From DATEOR01 sp963841425 (GTDB lineage Bacteria > Actinomycetota > Thermoleophilia > Gaiellales > Gaiellaceae), in contig CAWJCL010000002.1 in NCBI GenBank assembly GCA_963841425.1, positions 124,001-188,000 of the forward strand: a stretch of 64,000 bases of DNA, read 5' to 3'. Each line of letters opens with the position of its first letter. Position 1 is the first letter of the stretch. Both the position numbers and the translations under genes were made by a program. Below the pieces are notes generated by a model that was given only the letters and a program-made list of their open reading frames with translations, made no database searches and had not been told where the DNA came from. This document shows, piece after piece, positions 61,019-64,000 of this stretch.

Positions 61019-61178
61019 CGAGTTCGAACGACGAAGCGCGGAGCTCCGTGAGAGCCTCCGCAAGTTCGAGGAATACCTAGCACGCCGGATCCCGGAGCTC
61101 GAGGAACAAGCGCGCGCCCGTGAGGAAGCCGAGCGCCGCCAGATGGAGCGCCGCCGCTTTATCCCCTTCCTTCGGTAA
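60993..61178 (+). CDS. Micro-protein, basic coiled coil
   Basis: A 61-residue highly charged helical protein (MARKKMSRDEFERRSAELR, LARRIPELEEQARAREEAER, ending RRRFIPFLR). ATG 60993 has GGAGGAG 6 nt upstream, a good ribosome site, and the frame is open to 61178. It is likely a single long helix or coiled coil. It overlaps the acidic micro-protein and precedes the next gene by 12 nt, so all three may form an operon. Confidence 0.6.
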   Translation: MARKKMSRDEFERRSAELRESLRKFEEYLARRIPELEEQARAREEAERRQMERRRFIPFLR

Positions 61179-61190
61179 CGAGCCCCGCGC

Positions 61191-61821
61191 GTGGCGCTGC
61201 TCGACTGGGAGAAGGTCACGTGGCCGGACTTCGTCGCGGGGCTCGAGGGCTTCCGCGACCACTTCCCGCGCGCTGCCCAGGCGCCGGAGCCTCGCCCGGA
61301 GACCGCGGCTGAGATCGTCGCCGTCCTGAACAGATGGGCTTGCCGGCTCTCCACCGCGCGGGCACCGGGCGCGCTCGAGACCTGGCTCGAAGACAACGCA
61401 GCTGCCCTCGAGAAGGTCGAGCCGCTGACGATCGGCGACCCGCGCGTGATCGAGCGCGCCGAAGAGCTCGGGGCGCTCCACGACGACCTCATCGGGCACA
61501 TGCGCGCCGAGTGGCGTGCTCAGCATGGGCGACGCGGCCGCCTCGAAGGCGCTTTATCTCCTCCAGCCAAGGCTCTTCGTCATGTGGGACAAGGAGATCC
61601 GCCGCTCGGCTCCCGAGGGGTACGGCGCCTATCTCCTCCAGATGCACGCGCTCGCCGGGCGCCTTACCGCCGAGGCACCCGCGGACGACGTCGAGGCCTA
61701 CCTGCAGGAGCTACTCGGCTACGAGACGCGGAAGACACTGGCCAAGTACCTGGACGAGTACAACTGGTTCGAGGCCGTCGGGCGCGCCCAGCTCACCCGG
61801 CGGACCGGCTCATCTCGATGA
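61191..61821 (+). CDS. Hypothetical protein (frame-interrupted)
   Basis: About 210 residues once a single-base break at about 61511-61515 is corrected. The first part runs DWEKVTWPDFVAGLEGFRDH, WACRLSTARAPGALETWLED and ELGALHDDLIGHMRAEW. The second continues GDAAASKALYLLQPRLFVMW, DKEIRRSAPEGYGAYLLQMH and LAKYLDEYNWFEAV. The mix of helices and Trp resembles small cytoplasmic proteins of unknown function. GTG 61191 is the start. It overlaps the end of the GNAT gene by 29 nt. Confidence 0.65.
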
Positions 61822-62281
61822 ACTCCCACTCGGCGCCGTTCGTCCAGTGCATGTACACGCGCCCGCGGGCAAAGCCCGCCCGCTCGTAGACCGTGATCGC
61901 GCGCTCGTTGAACGTCGCCACAGCGAGGGTGAACCGCTCCGGCGCGAAACGCGCCCGCGCGAACTCGAGACCGGCAGCGAGGAACGAGGCGCCGAGCCCG
62001 TGGCCGGTGAGGTCGGGGCGGAGGCCGAGGCCGATCTCGAGCGTTCCCTCCTCCTTCGGCTTGAAGTCGAAGTAGCCGACGAGCTCATCCGCGTCGTCGC
62101 GCACCGCCCAGTAGGCCTCGCCGCGGCGTGCGGGCTCGAGCAGCTCCCGCAGGTCATCGGGATCGGCGCTCCAGTCGTAGAAGGAGTACGGCTCCGGGTA
62201 GTGCCACTCGGCGACCGCCTCCGCGTCGGCTTGTGTCAGCGGCTCGAAGCGGAACTCGGTTGCTCGATCGTCAGGGCGCAC
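61793..62281 (-). CDS. GNAT-family N-acetyltransferase
   Basis: A 162-residue acetyltransferase with the GNAT fold: FEPLTQADAEAVAEWHY, YFDFKPKEEGTLEIGLGLRP, the acetyl-CoA loop LTGHGLGASFLAAGLEFAR (Q/RxxGxG/A), FTLAVATFNERAITVYERAG and a final GFARGRVYMH. It resembles RimI/RimJ-like or small-molecule acetyltransferases. GTG 62281 overlaps the SDR stop by 11 nt, so it is probably cotranslated with the SDR. Confidence 0.85.
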   Translation of the reverse strand: MRPDDRATEFRFEPLTQADAEAVAEWHYPEPYSFYDWSADPDDLRELLEPARRGEAYWAVRDDADELVGYFDFKPKEEGTLEIGLGLRPDLTGHGLGASFLAAGLEFARARFAPERFTLAVATFNERAITVYERAGFARGRVYMHWTNGAEWEFIEMSRSAG

Positions 62282-63063
62282 CGTAGAGATCGATCCCGTG
62301 CGGCTCCTGGATGATGTTGCCGCCGTCCACGACCAGCGCCTGGCCGGTGACGTAGCTCGCCCCCTCCGAGGCGAGGAAGGCGACGAGCGCGGCGACCTCG
62401 TCAGGCGTGCCCGGGCGGCCGACGGGCGTGTGCTTGGCGGCCTCGATCTCGTCGGTCTCGGAGGAGGCGGTCGCGATCCAGCCGGGCGCGACGGAGTTGC
62501 ACGTGATGCCGTCGCGTCCGTGCTCGACGGCGATCGTCCGCATCATCCCGTCCATCGCCCCCTTCGCGCTCGCGTACGCGGCGCTCCCGGGCGCGGTCAC
62601 GAGCGGCCCGGTCACGGACGAGACCATGACGATGCGCCCGTAGCCGCGCTCGGCCATTCCCGGACAGGACGGCCTGGGTCGTGTGGTAGGCGGTCATGAA
62701 GGTCGTGTCGAGCTGGCGACGCATGACGTCGGGCGGGATGTCGCCGAAGCGCGGGAAGGGCATGTCGACACCGGTCTGGGCGAGGCCGGCCGAGTTGACG
62801 AGGATGTCGAGGTCGCCGGCCGCTTCGACGAGCGCGAACGCCTGCTCACGGTCGGTGAGGTCGGCGACGTGCGCGGAGACCTCGGCGCCCGCAGCACGAA
62901 GCTCCTCCGCGCGCTCCTCGATCCGTTCGGTCGTGGACGTGATGGCCACGCTCGCGCCGAGCCGCGCGAGCAGGCGCGCGCACGCGAAGCCGATCCCGGC
63001 CTCGCTCCCGCAGCCGGTCACGAGCGCGGCCCTGCCATCGAAGTCGAACGGGTTATTGGCCAT
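62271..63063 (-). CDS. Short-chain dehydrogenase/reductase (frame-interrupted)
   Basis: About 263 residues. The N-terminal piece has the cofactor loop VTGCGSEAGIGFACARLLAR, VADLTDREQ and LVNSAGLAQTG. The frame breaks at about 62656 (one surplus A in LSGN/MAERG) and the rest reads VMVSSVTGPLVTAP, the Tyr/Lys motif YASAKGAMDGMM and PGWIATASSETDE. Removing one base joins a complete classical SDR. GTGCGCGG-free ATG 63063 starts MANNPFDFDG. Substrate unknown. Confidence 0.85.
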
Positions 63064-63131
63064 TTGGGCGATAGGGGTCTACGGTAACGGCGTTCGCGCA
63101 ACAAACGGCGAGCTGCGGCGGAAAGGTGATC

Positions 63132-64000
63132 CATGGCCGTCAGGGTCACGGGTCGTATCCAGATCGGGCGCTTCGCCTTCGAGATCGGCGCTCCCGAGGG
63201 GACTCGCGCCGACTTGGCGACGGTGCCCGCGGGCGTCGATCCCGGCGAGCTTGCCCTTGCGCTGAGCGAGCCGGCGCCGACCGAGGTCATCGGCGCGACG
63301 GAGGCAACGCTCGCCGACGCCGAAAGCGTCACGGGGAAGGTCGAGCGGGCCCTCGAGCTTTTCACGACGGTTGCGCAGGGCCGGATCGACCGAGGCACGG
63401 CCCTCAAGGAGGCCGACGCGCTCATCGGGACACTCGAGCGCCTCGACCGGGAAGGACGCTACGCCGATGCCTTCCGCCTCGCGCATGCCCTAGCGGGCGC
63501 CTTGGCGCTGCTCATGCGCTGGGTCGCGCTCGTGCAGGCGCTCCGCATCGCCCTCAAGGCAGCCGCCGCGCTCGGCGACACGGCCGGAGTCGGCTGGGCT
63601 CGCCACGAGCTCGGCACGTTCTCGATCGGAGCAGAGGATGCCAAGGCCGCCACCGGCCAGCTCGAACAGGCCCGGCAGATCCGCCACGAGCTCCGAGACG
63701 ACGCCGGCCTGCGGCTCACCGAGCACAATCTCTCCACCGCCAACAGTGCCTTTGGAACGGGCTCGCGTTGGTCGAAGCCGATGATCGTCGCCGCAATCAT
63801 CGGCGGAGTCCTCCTGCTCGGCGCCGTCGGCGCGGGGATCGCGATCCTCGCCTCGGGCGGAGACGACGACAAGGTCGACACCACCGCTCCCGTCGTCAGC
63901 TTCGACCAGACCCCGGATGATCCGACCGAGGAGCGGAGCGCGAGCTTCGAGTTCTCAGCCGACGAGGACGTCGACCGCTTCGAGTGCAGCCTCGACGGCG
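63132..64000 (+). CDS. TPR-like/membrane protein with Ig-like domain (C-terminus cut off)
   Basis: The gene runs off the right edge, leaving 289 residues. Residues ~65-205 form helices with TPR-like spacing (GRIDRGTALKEADALIGTLE; DDAGLRLTEHNLSTANSAFG). A membrane helix follows at ~216-238 (MIVAAIIGGVLLLGAVGAGI), then an external part starting as a bacterial Ig-like domain (VDTTAPVVSFDQTPDD, ending FECSLDG). The layout puts a helical cytoplasmic part inside and Ig-like repeats outside. ATG 63132 has AAAGGTG upstream. The rest is beyond the window. Confidence 0.7.

Noticed and set aside
1..64000. CRISPR arrays, insertion sequences, integrases, tRNA and rRNA genes
   Set aside because: Read through on both strands; no spaced direct repeats, transposase or integrase motifs, or RNA gene signatures were found.

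Overview
The window is a 64 kb piece of a high-G+C bacterial chromosome. Dense genes on both strands, many GTG/TTG starts, many 4-nt start/stop overlaps, and large zinc-ribbon/cyclase/ATPase/TPR regulators all point to an actinobacterium. Thermoleophilia (Gaiellales or Solirubrobacterales) is my best guess; this is inferred from gene style, as there is no rRNA to confirm it. I see no tRNA, rRNA, CRISPR array, insertion sequence or prophage.

Layout. 0-7.5 kb: a cut-off secreted lamin-tail protein, a PAS-GGDEF-EAL protein, an animal-type haem peroxidase and a large cyclase/ATPase. 7.5-12.8 kb: a MASE1 sensor kinase, a urocanase-family hydratase and an EgtD-type histidine methyltransferase, all translationally coupled, meeting a 3-hydroxyacyl-CoA dehydrogenase. 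12.9-17.7 kb: an ECF sigma factor with a membrane anchor and an external domain, a decayed tandem copy of that domain, and hyuAB. 17.8-26.1 kb: MarR regulator, beta-propeller lipoprotein, flavin monooxygenase, multicopper oxidase with embedded metal-binding domains, ABC exporter and molybdopterin oxidoreductase. 26.4-34 kb: DEAD-box helicase with a structured leader, small proteins, a cyclic-nucleotide-binding protein facing a second large cyclase/ATPase, and a lipoprotein. 33.6-44.3 kb: hydrolase/DsrE/SDR operon, DUF389 protein, antiporter plus cyclase-family hydrolase, a BNR-repeat secreted protein and an MFS protein with a cyclic-nucleotide domain. 44.4-48.2 kb: operon of two dynamin-like GTPases and a membrane protein. 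48.3-56.1 kb: lamin-tail/lectin protein, PII and Amt, a third cyclase, and typA. 56.1-58.6 kb: a lower-G+C patch with a divergent OLD-type ATPase/nuclease and a GIY-YIG protein. 58.6-64 kb: a kinase/PLP-enzyme fusion, micro-proteins, GNAT, SDR and a cut-off TPR/Ig-like membrane protein.

Two patterns run through the window. First, about seventeen genes have a TAnnnT-like box about 6-13 nt before the start codon and no clear Shine-Dalgarno, as expected for leaderless transcripts; I used this to choose several starts. Second, nine genes are broken by single-base indels, mostly in short G, C or A runs and most densely after 57 kb. Conserved motifs continue in the next frame, so these look more like sequence errors than real pseudogenes; I annotate each as one interrupted gene.

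Functional themes: cyclic-nucleotide signalling (three class III cyclases, two cyclic-nucleotide-binding proteins, one c-di-GMP enzyme), metal and redox enzymes, nitrogen uptake and histidine/hydantoin chemistry, and a possible small defence locus. The best candidates for something new are the OLD/GIY-YIG pair, the metal-domain multicopper oxidase, the urocanase-EgtD pair and the sigma factor with an external domain.
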